Of a stretch of 64,000 nucleotides of DNA, positions 1-11,000 are shown in pieces. The stretch is from Tolypeutes matacus (lineage: Eukaryota; Chordata; Mammalia; Cingulata; Chlamyphoridae). A program made the position numbers and the translations under genes. The notes under the pieces are model-generated. The model saw only the letters and a list, made by a program, of their open reading frames with translations. It did no database searches and had not been told where the DNA came from. How positions within the stretch are numbered: position 1 is the stretch's first letter; each line of letters opens with the position of its first letter. The stretch lies in the NCBI GenBank assembly GCA_026826555.1, contig JAKSZT010000089.1:526688-590687 (forward strand), given 5' to 3'.

Positions 1-614
1 GTACTTAATAGGATGAATACAAAGACTACTGAGATAAAAATATCTGGCTGTGTATGATCTTCTTATAATTAAGAAAGAAAAAATAGGGTAACGCCCATAT
101 GGATGAAAAATGAGATAATCACGTTTATTCCTGTGCACTGAAGGCGTTCTTTACTGCAATACTTGAACACTTTTTGTTCTTGTTTCTAAATCTGTATTAA
201 AAGACTGCTTTGTAAGTTTCCATGAAAATTGCCTTCTTACAATCGCCCGTTTGTATCAAATTGACAAGGGTCATAGGCAGAAAAATAAGCCATAGCTTGC
301 TTGATCTTGTTCTTGTTTAGCAAATCTCTTGTATCAGGGAAATGCTGGCATGGCATTGATGTGACTTTTAGCAGCAATGGTTTTCAATATTCTCTCATAA
401 CACTTGTAATGTATTCCATAAAGAGTGAGTGTCCAGGTGTCTCTCACTTGACAACATCAGGAATCCATTCCTGAATATCTGACGTTCTACATGAAGACAC
501 TGACCGGAGCCTATTTTAGGTGGAAAAAATTAATAACTCATTACACATCAATCTAACGAGTTTTCTAAAACATAACTAAAACACGGTATAATACCTTTAC
601 ATAGGAAATAGACT
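1..614. other. AT-rich stretch without recognised feature
   Basis: No splice-bounded exon, SINE or L1 ORF fragment was recognised here. Confidence 0.5.
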
Positions 615-1085
615 GTTTAGTTAGCTAGGCTGCCAGAATGAAAATACCAGAAATGGGTTGGCTTTTATAATGGGGATTTATTAGCTTATTAGCTTTTCAG
701 TTCTGAGGCAGTGAAGATGTCCAGATCAGGGTTTTATCGGGTGATGCTTCCTTCCTGAAGACTGGCTGCTGGGAATCTTGGCGCACGGTGGTGTCTGCGG
801 GTGCCCTTCTCTTCCGTGTTCCGTTGCCTCAGCTGCTGGCTTCCTCTGGCTCTCTCAGCTCCTGAGGGTCTCTCTGTCTCTCTCCGCATTCGCCCTATTT
901 GTAAAGGACTCCGGTAAGAGGATTAAGACCCATCCTGGGCCATGCCTTACTGAAGAAACCTCATCAGAGGTCCCACCCACAATAGGTTCACACCCACAGG
1001 GCTGGATTAGGTCTAAGGACATGCTTTTTCTGGGGTCCACAAAAGCCTCGAACTACCACATAGACCATCATGTTGGGATATAAAT
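615..1085 (-). mobile_element. MaLR-type LTR, minus orientation
   Basis: On the minus strand the segment ends with an AATAAA-type signal followed by a phrase like CCAACCCATTTCTGGTATTT and a terminal GGCAGCC..AACTAA, the familiar 3' end of ERVL-MaLR (MLT1-like) LTRs. Its internal part (GGTGTGAACC, TGGGTCTTAATCC) also reads as an LTR of this class. There is no internal region and no coding capacity. The exact family is not assigned. Confidence 0.6.
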
Positions 1086-1509
1086 GCTTAAAGCATGGCT
1101 TCTTGACTCCACACCACTGAGATGAAATGCTGCTGCTTTTCCTGATGACCCTGAAACAAACCGACCTAGCGGATCTGGTAATTGATTGTAGGTTTTTCCC
1201 CTTGTTTTTGTTTTCCCTCTCCTTTTCCACTATTATTTCTAGTCCCCCACTGAAATTAGCTGGGTGTTTTAGTAGTTTTGTTTTGGTATGGTATGTATGG
1301 AAGAGAGAAGGAACTTTAGGGTTTTGGTGAGAAAGCCTATGTTGGGAGAAATGAAAAGAGGAATCAAGCACAGAGCTGTTGATGTAAAATGGAAAGATGG
1401 CTGAGGAGATGGTGAAGATGTGGGTGGGTTTCCGGAAGAAGCTGGGAGTACTTGGCATCTTCCTGGAACAAATGGCCACCTTTTAAATAAGCAATTGGAA
1501 AGCTTAGCC
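1086..1509. other. Unique stretch without recognised feature
   Basis: Short spurious frames only; it ends at the target site of the SINE at 1526. Confidence 0.5.
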
Positions 1510-1525
1510 AAAAAGCTATGGCATG

Positions 1526-1620
1526 GGAAACGGATGTGGCTTAAGAGGTTCGGCATCCGTCTACCATATGGAGAGACCGGGGTTCGATCCCTGGTACCTC
1601 CCGGTAAAAAAAAAAAAAAA
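1526..1620 (+). mobile_element. DAS-type tRNA-derived SINE with perfect target-site duplication
   Basis: The 95-bp body carries an RNA polymerase III A box (TGGCTTAAGAGG, fits TRGYNNARNNG) and B box (GGTTCGATCCC), followed by CCTCCCGG and a poly-A tail. It is flanked by the identical 16-bp repeats AAAAAGCTATGGCATG at 1510-1525 and 1621-1636, the mark of L1-driven insertion. The perfect duplication and homogeneous tail suggest a young insertion. Confidence 0.92.
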
Positions 1621-1639
1621 AAAAAGCTATGGCATGTAG

Positions 1640-2215
1640 AACAATCTCAACATGAATCTGCCAGCCATTTCTTATTTTTGTGGTTTCAGGATTGCATTAG
1701 TTGACTTTGATGAGCTCTCTTGATGTATAATTGGGAACTTTGTTGTTTTTTCTGGCTGCTTTGAGATTTTCTCTTTTTTTTTATTAACTTTATTGAGGCA
1801 TAATTTGGATTTGATAAAATGTACAAATTTCAAGTGTACAATTAGAGTTTTTTTGTTCTTTTTTAAATATATTTTTATCAGAGGTTGTGAACTTACAAAA
1901 CAATCATAAGCCTTTGTGGAATTCCCATACACCACCACTCCACCAAAACACTACATTACATTACTTTGGCTACAATTTGAGTTTTAACAACTGTATACAA
2001 CCAGGTAACCATCATCACAATCAAGGTGTGAAATATTTCCATCAACCCAAAAGTTTCCCTTTTTACACCTTCCCAGCCATTCCCTCCACCTCTCCAGACA
2101 ACCACTGATCTACCTTCTGTCATTATAGCGTCATCTTTCTTTTCTAGAATGTCATACAAATGGAATCATAGAGTGTGCCAGTCAGTTATCAATTTACTAC
2201 TGCACAGCTTCAAGC
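1640..2215 (-). mobile_element. Old L1 fragments, minus orientation
   Basis: Around 1755-1785 it reads like the antisense of an L1 ORF1 end (TTTCTGGCTGCTTTGAGATT). From 1785 it reads like the antisense of an L1 3' end (ACTTTATTGAGGCATAATTT, AAGTGTACAATTAGAG, ATGGAATCATAGAGT). Diverged; the subfamily is not assigned. Confidence 0.55.
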
Positions 2216-2689
2216 TGTAATATTGGAGTTGGAACTTTAAATCTTTCTCCTTTGCTGGCTGACATAAGTTTTTTTCAGTAGAGGGTGCTGCAGAGACATT
2301 GCAGGAGGAAGGGTTTTGGTTCCAGCAGGCGCCTGCAGGGCACGTGGCTTCCCTGGCACTTGGCTCCTGTAGCACAGGCAGCCTCTTCCACACCTACATC
2401 CTGCACCCGTGGCTTCTGCAGCACCCAGCTCCTGCAATGTATGGCATCAGCGGGATCAACTGCCCCCCCCCCCCGCACCTCACTTGATGGTTTCCCAGCA
2501 GAGTGCCTCTGGCATGACCCTTTACCTTGAACTGCTTGCTTTCCCCAGCATCCTAGAGGATAGACAGATTTCTGGCAAGTTCCAGAGGATGGATTTAGCA
2601 AGTTCTGCTGGCACCGCAGGGACGTCTTTGCCCTTTGATGAGCCAGGCTGTGCCCTGTTGGGCAAGGTCTGGATCTCAGCATGGGATTG
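2216..2689. other. Unique stretch without recognised feature
   Basis: Contains a short poly-C run near 2463; no exon or repeat recognised. Confidence 0.45.
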
Positions 2690-3190
2690 TCGCCTTTCTT
2701 ATCTATCTCAGACCAAGATTTTCTCTTTGCATGTGGTTTTAAACTGCTCCCTGTAATATTCCTAGGTGTGGGCTTTTTGTATTTACTCTCCTTGGGGTTC
2801 ATAGTGCTTCCTGAATCTGCAGCTTGGTGTCATTTGTCAGCTTTGGAAAGTTCTTGGCCATCGTCTTTTCAGGCATTGCTCCCACACCCCTTCACTCTTG
2901 GCATTCTAGGACTGATGATGTGCCGGTTAGATCTTTTCACCATGGCCCATTTGACTTTATTTGTCTGCTTCGTGTCTGCCTCTTTCCCCCACTCTGTGCT
3001 TCTGTTTAGAGTAGACTGTTCACTTTTCTCTTGGTTGACTGATAGTGTCTTCTACAGTCCATCTACTGTTAAATCCATTGAGTTCTTAGTGCTTATATAT
3101 TTCAGGTCTTGCATTTACATTTGAATCATGTTTACATTCCAGTTCTTTGGAGAAACTAATACTCTTGCCATCCATTTCCTTCAACTCTGT
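2690..3190 (-). mobile_element. Old L1 ORF1-region fragment, minus orientation
   Basis: The + strand order (TTTGGAAAGTTCTTGGCCAT, TCAGGCATTGCTCC, TAGATCTTTTCACCATGGCC, TGTTAAATCCATTGAGTTCT) is the familiar antisense of the 5' ORF1 region of mammalian L1M elements. No open frame remains. Confidence 0.6.
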
Positions 3191-6100
3191 AAGTCCTCTT
3201 CTTGGCCTCCTAAGCCCTGGTTGTCTTGGCGGCTCTGAACTCCACTTGCTGTCTCTCCAGCGCTCAGAGACTGCCAGAGGCTCTGCTTAGCCATGCTGGA
3301 CGCTCAGCTTCTGCTCAGCTCCTCAGCTGCTTGCCCAGGGCTCAGCATATAAACTGTTGATGCCTCCAGGGAAACGTGGCCAGAAGGATGTGCTCACTCC
3401 CTGAGTTTCCCTCCCTGCCAGGGTTCTGGCATGTGATTGGATTATGGCTGTGCAGCTGGAAGGGCTGTGTGGTCGATTGCCCAATTATTTGCTCTCTCCT
3501 TCCCCAAAGACGGTTCTGCATCTTCACCTTTACTGTATGAATTCCTTTGCTTTGCGAAGAGTACATGCCTCTGTCCCACTGGCAGCAGCTTGGCTGTGTG
3601 GTTTCTGATGAAATGTGGGCAGAAGCAGGCACCTGGAGCAGAGCACAGCGTCGCTGGCTCATAGCCGTCCCGTGACGTGCATGGCTCAAGGGAGGCGGTC
3701 CCTGGCGTTCCCTGCTGTGGCTTGGCCTGCAGAAGCTGCCGGACGACCTTCTCGGGTGAGGTCCTGGCAATCGGTCTGAGCCCACGGTCCTTCTTTGCTA
3801 GTTGCAGAGCATGGTCGGGGAGGCTGCAGGGGAGTGGCTGCCTTGTCGCGGGTTCTGCAGGGCACCAGCCAAATCCACACATTTCAGGCATGCCCTTTTA
3901 GAAATAATACATTTTAAGTGCTTTAGATTTTGAATTATTCTATGAGCAAACACTTCAGAGATTAAATCTTGGCAGTTATTGCATCATCCAAAATAAGCTG
4001 TTCTTTGATTACCAGTTAAACTGCTGGTCTCAGTGTTCAGGTGAGTCCAACGCAGCTTGCCCCAGCACTCCCTGGCCCGGGCGTAAACCTATCAGGAGCG
4101 TGAAGCGTGATTGGCAGAGTGTCATTTTCCTCTTCGTTAGCATTTCCGATGCTTGGGTATAGGTTTTTGGGAAATGTGCCAGTTATGAAATGTCAGTGCC
4201 CACCCCCACTTCTGCCCAGGCCGCGTCGCCAGCACTGCCCTGTGGCCTCTTGTGCACCAGGGCCCGGTGCTGGGAGCCTGCCTGAGAGGACAGGGCTTCC
4301 GAGCGCTGTCTGGGCGAGCGGGCATGCAGACGGGCTTCCGTGTGCCGGCTCCGCCCTGCTCTGCCCTCGCATGAGCCCCTGACAGGTGGGAACAGGGGAC
4401 CCCATTTCCCAAGAGGACAAGCCCACTACGTTTAGCTGGTGCTGGGTTCCAGTCCAGGCTCTTGTGCTTCTGAAGTCGGCGTGTCCAGCCACTGTGCTCA
4501 CTTAGGCTGTTGGGTAGGGATGTGATGTGAGGTACAGGTTCCTGAGCACAAGAGCTGATTAGCAGTGGGGACACTGACCCAGCTTAGGAGCCTCTGGTTA
4601 GGGCTCTGGGGTGGGAGCACGTGATTTTTACGAACTGACCCAGTGCAGCAGGTGAGGTGGCGAGCCCCGTGTCTGTCAGGTGTGTCTGTGTCCCGTGGTC
4701 AGCAGGTGAGGTGGCGAGCCCCGTGACTGTCAGGCGTGTCTGTGTCCCGTGGTCAGCAGGTGAGGTGGCGAGCCCCGTGACTGTCAGGCGTGTCTGTGTG
4801 TGTTCCATGTGCCCTGTGTGGGCAGCCAGGTGAGGGCCATGGACTGGTCCGATGGGCCTCGGGCAGCACTACCTTTTTTCTCCCTCTGCACATTTTCTGT
4901 GTTGGGTTCCATTGTCAGAAGCCAAGAGCCTGGACCTTATCGCCTTAGCCTCTGCAGAAACGTCTTGAGTGAGTGATGCTTTCCGGAAGGGCCCAGGCTG
5001 TGCAGAGGGAGACAGCAGAGCTGCGCTCTGGAGCTGGCTTGCGCAGCGCTGGCTGAAAGCATGCTTACCTTTCCCTGGCGCCCGTGTAGACTTCTCACAG
5101 CTTCCCATTTCAGTTAGCGCTGTCACTCCTGACAAATGCATCTGCTGTCTTTAGTCAGACAAGGAGCAGTGTCCTGCTGTGAGGCCCCGCCTTTGGAGAT
5201 AGCATTTGGCGGTGCCGACCCCTTGCAGGCAGCCTTCCCACGGCAGCTGTATTTGAAGACAGCTGGCGACACACCTGCCCAAATAAAACGTCACACAGCG
5301 AAGGCATGTGGCAGATGCTGGGCCATAAGTGTGTGAAGAAAGACACTTCCTTCCGTGACTGCAGGGCCCCAGCAGCTGTGGGCTGTGGGCGTGGCCCGAG
5401 AGCAGGGCCCCAGGGTGCAGGCGCGGCCGGGTTAGCCGGGAGGGAGAGAGTACCTCCAGCCTGGCACAGAGCTCCGGCCCGCACCTGCGCCACGCAGGCT
5501 TTGGGCGATTCCCTGAGCCCCTGAGACATTCCGCTTGGCCCCGCATGTGTTGAATCAATTAATTAGATGAGCCCAGGTAGCTTCAGAAACAGCTTTTGTT
5601 GGCGAAGCCACCGAGGAGCAGCGTCGGCCCTCGTGCTGCCTGTGTGGGCTGCTCCTGTTGGAGAGAGCGTGTTTTGTGCTGCACTGTGTACGAGCACCCG
5701 GTTTCTCTGAGAGGCAGACCTGAGCCTGTGTGGGGACGGCTGTCTAGAAAACGGGCTGGAAGCAAGTGGCAGGCTTCCTTTCCATTCTCCCAGGAGAGCA
5801 AGCGCCTGTTTGGAAGCTCACCCTTGCCGGAACGTCTTCGGAGTGGTAGGAGTGGGCCTGTGCCTGGGCCCCTCGCGTGCGCTGGAAGCGTGTCCTCGCA
5901 GCCGCCTCTGTCCAGCCCGCTGCCAGCGCTGCCCGTGCTGGCTACCGCGGCCGCCGCCTGCCTCTCCGCACTCACCCTCTGCAGTGCCCCCTCACGTGAG
6001 CCTGTCCTGGGGCTCCCCAGTGTTCTCCTCCGAGGCCGCCTGCCCTTGGCGCCACCTTGTGGCGCCCCCTCCCTTGCTCACCACCCCCGGCACGGCGGCG

Positions 6101-6344
6101 GCCGCCTGCCCCTGCCTAGCTCCGCACTTGCTCTGCCCGCCTGGGAGGGCTGGCCCGATCTTCTGGGTGTGGCATCAGGGGTCTCTCTGCAGAAGCTCCC
6201 GTGACGCTTGTCCTGGCTGTCAGTGCTGGCCAGTGATTGGAGCAGGCTGATATCCATCATGTATGGGAGTGATGGTTGAGGCGGCAGAGCAGACACATCG
6301 GACTCATTTCACTTCCAGTGGAATTTATTCTGAAAACTCAGAGG
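3191..6344. other. Unique GC-moderate to GC-rich stretch
   Basis: No exon recognised. It contains the 54-bp minisatellite (listed separately) and CpG-richer patches near 5380-5510 and 5820-6180. The long frames near 5.6-6.2 kb lack any domain and are read as composition artefacts. Confidence 0.5.
4648..4805. repeat. 54-bp minisatellite, three copies
   Basis: Units start at 4648, 4702 and 4756, each beginning GCAGGTGAGGTGGCGAGCCC; units 2 and 3 are nearly identical and unit 3 is cut short. Because 54 is a multiple of three, the minus strand shows an apparent 18-residue protein repeat, which is not evidence of coding. Confidence 0.92.
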
Positions 6345-7440
6345 GATGCTAAAAAAAAACAAGGATAGATTCAGTGCAGTCCCTGTCAAAATCCCCACAG
6401 AGTTTTTTGCATAAATTGGCAAGCTGAACCTAAAATTTATATAGAAAGTCAAGGGGCTCCGAATAGTCAAAACCATTCTTGGAAAGAAACCAAGTTGGAG
6501 GATTTTACTTCCTGGTTTCAAACCTTGCTGTAAAGCTATAGTAATCAAGACAGTCTAGTATTGGCAAAAAGAATAACGGACAGACCAATGGAATAAAATT
6601 GAGAGCCCAGAAATAAACCCTCACATCTATAGGCAATTGGTTTTCAACAAAGTTGCCAAGGCAATTCTATAGACAAAGAATCGTCTTATCAACAGATAGG
6701 ACTAGAACAAATGGATATCCAAGGTCTGCCCTGATTATTATACTGTACACAAAAACTAACTTAAAATGGATCATAGGCCCAAGTGTAAGAGCTAAAGTCA
6801 TTAATCTTTTCAAAGAAAACATAGGATAAAGTCTTCACGCTGTTGGGTTAGGCAAAGAGTTATTTGCTATGGCACCAGACACACGATGCATGAAAGGAAA
6901 AAAAAAAGATAAACTGGATTTTATCAAAATTAAAATTTTTTGTGCGTCATAAGACTCTGCTAAGAAAATGAAAATTCAAGCCACAGACTGGGAAAAAATA
7001 TTTGCAAATCACATATCTGCTAACAGACTTGTATCCTGAATAAAGAACTTTTACAACTCAATAGTAAGAAGGAAAATAAGCCAATTATACATGGGCAAAA
7101 GATTTGCATAGATATTTCACCAATAAAGGTATATGAATAACCAGTGACCCCTTGAAATAACTACTCAACATCTTTATTCATTAGGGCAGTGCAAGTAAAA
7201 ACCACGGTGAGATGCTTCTTCACACCCCCATGAGCGCCTGGAAAAAAGGCAGATGATCCCACGTGTGGGTAGGGACGAGATGACACGGGAACCGCGCACA
7301 TCACTTCTGAGAAGGAGAGTGTGCAGCCAGTTTTTTAAAAAGCTAGACATAAATTTACCACGTGTCCCAGCAGTTCTGCTCTTGGAATCTACCTAAGAGG
7401 AATGAAAATATATGTCCGTGGAAGGACTATGCAGATGCTC
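6345..7440 (+). mobile_element. Decayed L1 ORF2 3' part, plus orientation
   Basis: The + strand reads as the RT-to-C-terminal part of a mammalian L1 ORF2 in pieces: AGCTATAGTAATCAAGACAG, ACAGACCAATGGAATAAAAT, GGATCATAGGCCCAAG, TTTGCAAATCACATATCTGC, with frequent stops. The 3' boundary runs into GC-rich DNA near 7.44-7.64 kb. Confidence 0.75.
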
Positions 7441-8754
7441 GTGGCAGTATCCAGGCAGCCGGGCGCATGCATAAGGAGACATCGTGCCGCCAGGGCGGCG
7501 CTGCTCAGCCGGGGAAGAGCAGTCAGGGCGCTGCATCGTGGATGGACCTCGGCAACGGCACAGGGAGGAAGCCGCGTGCGGGTCGTTGCATCGGTGTGAA
7601 GGGTCCAGAAAAGGTAGCTCTAGAGACAGGCCTGCGGCTGCCTGGGCCTGGGGGTGGGAAGGAGGAGGGACTGCAAGGGACACGCGGACAGGGCTCCCTG
7701 GGGACGGGAAGATTCTAAAGCCGGTTAGTGGCGATGGCTTGCACGACCCTGCAGATTTACTTAAAAGTATACCCTATAATCTTGTCTCAAAGGAAAAACT
7801 CACTAGGATGCATATGGGAGGGGGCAGTGGGAGGGCGAGGATTCAACAGTGCCAGCCCTCCGGAGGTGGGGGAGTGTCGGGAAGCAGAGCCCCACCCGAG
7901 TGGGCGGCTGGGGCGCTGGCACCGGCACCGAGGGCTGGTCGCTGGCTGTTTGAAAAGCAGCTGGATCCCAGGTCCTCTCCCTCACTTCCTGGAGTTGGCA
8001 GCTGCCACGTCCCTGCCCCAAGAGAACTCTGGAGGCCTTTCCTCTGGAGAGAAGGTAGCAAAAAGCCAGAGGAGGCTGTGGAGGCGGGCCTTTCCCCCTG
8101 GCCAGCCCAGGAGGGGCTGGAGGGGCTGGAGGGGCTTGTTCCAGGGCCATGGCACGGCCCACCGGTGTGCGAGGTGCTGCGGTGAGCGCCGGGGGGAGGG
8201 CACAGGCTGACCTGGGAGGAGGACGTCAGCAGTGCCCCGTGAGCATCTCCGTAGACAGGAGTGTGCTCGTCGGCTCGAGGTCCAGAGCGCTCGCTCACCC
8301 CTGCCCAGCTCCCTGCAGCAGTGAGGGGCCCTCGTCCCACCCACAGGAGGTTCTGCTTGGAGCTGCCCAGCGAGCTGGGCACAGCCTTGTGGCCTTAGGC
8401 TGCAGCCTGCCCAGCAGCCCCAGGAGGGCCCACTGCCCCTGACACCCCCCGGGAGGGTCCACCGCCCCCCCCAGGAGGGCCCACTGCCCCCTGAGGAGGG
8501 TCCACCCCCCCAGGAGGATCCACCAACCCCTGAGGAGGGTCCACTGCTCCCTGAGGAGGGTCCATCGCCCCTGAGGAGGGTCTGACACCCCCGACATGTT
8601 CGTGGGGTGGGCCCGACACTCTGAAAGAAAGCCCAGTGCCCCCCGATTCCCCCGAGGGAAACCCTGTCCCCCCAGTGCCCACATCACCTCATTCGCTGAC
8701 TCGCCTGGACCCTCCTGCTCTGGCGCTGAAGCCAGAGCATACCCAGAGACCGGC
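7441..8754. other. GC-rich unique stretch
   Basis: No exon recognised. It holds the GC-rich minisatellite at about 8419-8590. Confidence 0.45.
8419..8590. repeat. GC-rich degenerate minisatellite (about 20-24 bp unit)
   Basis: Imperfect tandem copies of units like CCTGAGGAGGGTCCACTGC and CCAGGAGGGCCCACTGCCCC, about eight copies with variable C-run length. The strand asymmetry (C-rich top, G-rich bottom) is strong. Confidence 0.8.
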
Positions 8755-8783
8755 CTTTTTTATTTTATTTTATTTTATTTTTT
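8755..8783. repeat. (TTTTA)n microsatellite
   Basis: TTTTA pentamers repeated several times with T-runs, adjoining a likely MIR fragment. Confidence 0.85.
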
Positions 8784-8799
8784 TACACAAAGATAGTTA

Positions 8800-8875
8800 T
8801 TGGCTGAGCTGGGATTCAACACCTAGTTGAAAAGACTTGCTCTTAACCATAGACCTTTCTGCCTTTAAACAGCCT
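8800..8875 (-). mobile_element. MIR fragment, minus orientation
   Basis: GAGCTGGGATTCAACACC followed by TGCTCTTAACCATAGACC is the antisense of the MIR tRNA-like head (GTGGTTAAGAGCA .. GGATTCGAA). Confidence 0.55.
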
Positions 8876-8984
8876 ACAGTTTCTCAGGGATATGCTGCTC
8901 AGTTGGAACAAGTACGGCTACACTGTGAAATCTTCCCTCCTCCTCAAACTATTCTATTCTAAGCTCTGATGCGTTCGTTACATT

Positions 8985-9072
8985 CCTTTTTCCTTCTCAA
9001 TATTGTTCCTTTGTGTCCTCTTTTTCTTTCTCTCTTCCTGCTTCTCTCTCTCCCCCTCTCTTTCTCTTTTTT
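8985..9072. repeat. CT-rich low-complexity tract
   Basis: Pyrimidine-rich run with CTCTCTCT and CCCCCTCTC blocks, ending at the L1 3' fragment. Confidence 0.8.
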
Positions 9073-9240
9073 ATTTTGTATATTTAATAATTGAAAACAT
9101 AAACAATTAAAAACTAAAAAGTAAACACAGATGAATAAATATATACATTTCTCAATTAAATGTAATGGATATTTGTAAATTTTTTTGAATCAAAATATAT
9201 TACACAATATATTACACAATATATTTGGTTCATAGCTAAA
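9068..9240 (-). mobile_element. Short 5'-truncated L1 3'-UTR insertion, minus orientation
   Basis: Its reverse complement matches the 3' UTR of the full-length L1 at 38519-44776, from ACCAAATATATT through TTTAATTGTTTATGTTTTCA to the end of ATTAAATATACAAAAT. A local duplication of ATATTACACA is seen near 9200. This copy shows where the L1 3' end normally lies. Confidence 0.8.
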
Positions 9241-9359
9241 AAATCTGACTTTTTAAAGTACACAGTTCTGTGGAATTTGACAAATGAATGCTGTCGTATA
9301 GCTGCCACCAGAATCTGCCAGGTTTTATGTGTAAGTCATTCAAACATTTTCTGATTGAG

Positions 9360-9990
9360 GAAAAGGCTCCCCAGCCGAGCCCTGCTCCCCAGCGCGCCCC
9401 GGGGCCGTGGGTGCCCGCCCGGGAGAGCCGTCCTGCTGGTCCTCGAGGCGCTGCCGCCACGAAGGNNNNNNNNNNCCCATGGAGCCCCCGACGACCCCAC
9501 CCATGGAGCCCCCGACGAGCCCGTGGAGCCCCCGTGCCGAGGACCCGGCAGCAGGGGGCCCCGCCTCGCCTGGCTTGAAAGAGATCAGGGGCGTGATTAA
9601 GTGGGAGAAACGATCCCAGAATTGGATTTCTTGTCTTTTTCCCTTCCCGCGAGTATGAAATCACTTATCGGAGCAACTCCTGAGGATACGGAGAAGGTTA
9701 TTTTTATCATGAGTTATTCCTTTGAGACCGAGAGTGGCGCCCCGCAGGGAGCCCCAGGTGGGCGCGGCGGGGCCGAGCGCCCTCCCTCGCTGCGCGCTCC
9801 CACCGGCGTCTCGGCACGGCTGGGGTTCATTGGAATGGCTCGTCACGGCGCTGGGGTTTTTGTTTTCCGCACCGAATACCCGGAAGGCGGCCGCTCTCTG
9901 GAGCCTGCGTGGCGGGTTAGGCCGCGGGGAGGCTTTCCGCTTGCCGGGGGCCCTTCTGCTTTATCTGCCTGGTGAGCAGGCGGGTGTCTG
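9360..9990. promoter_or_regulatory. CpG-rich island interrupted by an assembly gap
   Basis: CpG-dense sequence lies on both sides of the N run, for example GAGCGCCCTCCCTCGCTGCGC. It contains a short tandem of CCCATGGAGCCCCCGACGA next to the gap. It could be a promoter or a recombining GC tract; no transcript evidence is visible. Confidence 0.4.
9466..9475. other. Assembly gap (10 N)
   Basis: Ten consecutive N; true length unknown. Frames crossing it are unreliable. Confidence 0.99.
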
Positions 9991-10503
9991 CGGAGCGCGA
10001 GGTGTGCGTTCTCCTTAATTTTTCTGGCATGCTGTTTCTGCGTTAGCAAATGGTGGACTTGCGGCGCGGGCCTTTGGCGCTGTTCGGTTTTTGCCCAGTT
10101 TACTCTCTCTGCCCTGCTTCCTCATGCAGCCGAGCTGCAGTCAGAGGATGTGGCTGGACGGTGCCGGTCCTTTGACATTTGCTGAGGACTTGCTTTGTGC
10201 CCTGGTGTGCGTCAGTTCTCAAAAATGTTCCATGGCTGCTTGAGAAGAAGTGTTTGCTCAGCCTCGGGCGCACTGCTCTGCATCGGCCCCTGCATCGCCG
10301 GTGAGCAGGCGCGCGGGCTCCCGTCCTCTCGCCCTCCCTTGCTGGTGGCTTTGCCTCCTTCCCCTGGAGCCGGTGCGTCTTGCTTCTGGGGAGACCAGTC
10401 CCTGTCGCCGTCACTGCCCAGCACTGATGCAGCTGCACCAGCTTTCTCCGGGGTTAGTGTCTCTTTTTCCCTTCTTTTCTTTTTCTTTTTTTTTTTTAAG
10501 AGC

Positions 10504-10601
10504 TTTTTTTTTTTTTATTTTAGGAGGTACCGGGGATTGAACCCGGGACCTTGTGCATGGGAAGCAGGTGCTCAATCACTTGAGCTATGTCTGCTCCCTC
10601 C
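10504..10601 (-). mobile_element. tRNA-derived SINE, minus orientation
   Basis: The reverse complement begins near GGAGGGAGCAGACATAGCTC, has an A box (TAGCTCAAGTG), a B box (GGTTCAATCCC) and ends GGTACCTCC then A-rich tail. Same family as the SINE at 1526, older by tail decay. Confidence 0.88.
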
Positions 10602-10619
10602 TTTTCCGTTCTTGACTTT

Positions 10620-11000
10620 CAAAATTCTATGTTCTTAGATTTCAGTTTTGTTTTCTATAAAAAGCTTATATCAGAATTTTAAAAATCTGGTCTGACAATC
10701 TTTCTTTTAATAAGACTGTTTGGTCTGTACATGTGTTGTAATTTTATTTCAATTTATTTCTACCATCTTACTTTGCACTATTTGTCCTATTTTTCTTGGG
10801 GGGGGTGAGGCTGTCTTGAAATCTTTTGGATCGTTTTCCTCTTTTCTTTTTTTCTCCTCTGCCAGATTGGAATTTATTCTCTCAGACTCTGTAGTGTTGC
10901 CCTGGATATTTTAACATGCAGAATTCAGTTATCAGAGTGTAACATTAATAGATTTTTTTATCCCCCTCCAAACAATTCAAAGATCTTATGACATTTTTAT
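10620..11000 (-). mobile_element. Old L1 ORF2 fragment, minus orientation
   Basis: The + strand AAATCTGGTCTGACAATCTT, ATTTATTTCTACCATCTTAC and TCTTATGACATTTTTATTCT read as the antisense of an L1M endonuclease/linker region. No open frame. Confidence 0.6.

Noticed and set aside
1526..1620. A tRNA gene
   Set aside because: A and B boxes are present, but the target duplication and poly-A tail show it is a SINE; the same applies to the other tRNA-like heads.
4584..4808. 18-residue protein repeat on the minus strand
   Set aside because: It only reflects a 54-bp minisatellite whose length is divisible by three.
4640..4810. CRISPR-like repeat array
   Set aside because: Direct repeats without spacers in a mammalian intron region.
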